A stretch of DNA of 10,834 bases, from positions 1 through 10,834 of the forward strand of contig JAQIWT010001426.1 in the NCBI GenBank assembly GCA_034696485.1, in the 5' to 3' direction. Below the pieces are notes generated by a model, which saw only the letters and a program-made list of their open reading frames with translations, searched no databases and had not been told where the DNA came from. A program made the position numbers and the translations under genes. The stretch's first letter is position 1. Every line of letters starts with the position of its first letter. Positions 10,408-10,834 of the stretch are shown in pieces. The stretch comes from Isohypsibius dastychi (lineage: Eukaryota; Tardigrada; Eutardigrada; Parachela; Isohypsibiidae).

Positions 10408-10834
10408 GTACGTAACTGTTCAAAACATAATGGCTACCTGCACTGCACGTGCTGTCGACATAGTTTTCACCCGTCAGGCAGTTTTGTCGGCAAACACAGG
10501 GCACCGCATAGGGTTTGTTTACATCCCGAGGATCATTCCGAGAACAATTCAAGGTTGTTCATAGAGATGGCTGAATATTTCCGGAAATCCTTGGAGACAG
10601 ATTTCTCCCAATGTCCACCTGTCTGTTGACCCCGAGAACAAAGAAAAAGGTTACAAAAAGTACCTGCTGAAAACTGAAGGATTCTCCACTGATTATTTTA
10701 TCAGAAAATCTGCATGAGGTGGGGAGGAAAAAAATGTTTCAATGCTTGCGAGGAATTGGTCAGGTATTCGTTCGCGAACACCTGGCCGACAGTAAGCCCT
10801 TCCCAACAAATACGGGGGGGGGGGGACGAAGACG
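10408..10834 (+). other. 3' side of the kelch-like gene, unresolved
   Basis: Begins with a donor-like gtacgt. Two continuations are possible. An acceptor at 10477 (cccgtcag) gives a 49-codon phase-compatible exon ending at the TGA 10627-10629. A different frame holds WLNISGNPWRQISPN and runs on to a stop near 10718; it looks more kelch-like but needs a junction I cannot find. The window ends before this can be settled. It includes a G12 run at 10814-10825. Confidence 0.3.
10814..10825. repeat. Homopolymer run G12
   Basis: Twelve uninterrupted G on the + strand, nine bases from the window edge. The same length as the C12 run at 7046-7057, on the opposite strand. Confidence 0.9.

Overview
The window is nuclear DNA of an animal with compact, intron-rich genes. 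Coding blocks are cut by GT-AG introns, many of only 51-103 nt, with T-rich acceptors (tttag, ttgcag, ttccag). Each block keeps its reading frame when spliced. Introns and spacers are AT-rich. This gene style suits a small invertebrate such as a nematode or tardigrade, but the sequence alone does not settle the group.

Layout: (1) Positions 1-3035, + strand, hold the 3' three quarters of a cytosolic arginyl-tRNA synthetase gene; its 5' end lies outside the window. (2) Positions 3280-6597, - strand, hold a complete 11-exon gene for a VPS37A-type ESCRT-I subunit (349 aa). These two genes converge, and their predicted poly(A) signals place the two 3' ends across each other. (3) Positions 7239-8346, - strand, hold a 5-exon gene for a 200-aa protein. 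Its C-terminal half aligns without a gap to the first 48 positions of the RFX-type winged-helix DNA-binding domain. I know of no named family it belongs to. (4) From about 8770 to the right edge the DNA is hard to interpret. The - strand carries broken pieces that read as a BTB-BACK protein (stops, frame changes and an internal 120-bp tandem duplication). The + strand carries a cleaner kelch-like exon at 10111-10407. The two are arranged head to head.

The first two genes are unrelated housekeeping functions (translation; endosomal sorting) and are neighbours only. The RFX-type gene is the best candidate for something poorly described. The 9.5-10.4 kb segment is the best candidate for recent rearrangement. 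Exon limits are my own splice reconstructions, checked for phase and for fit to the families; no transcript data were available. Family comparisons are from memory, not from a search.
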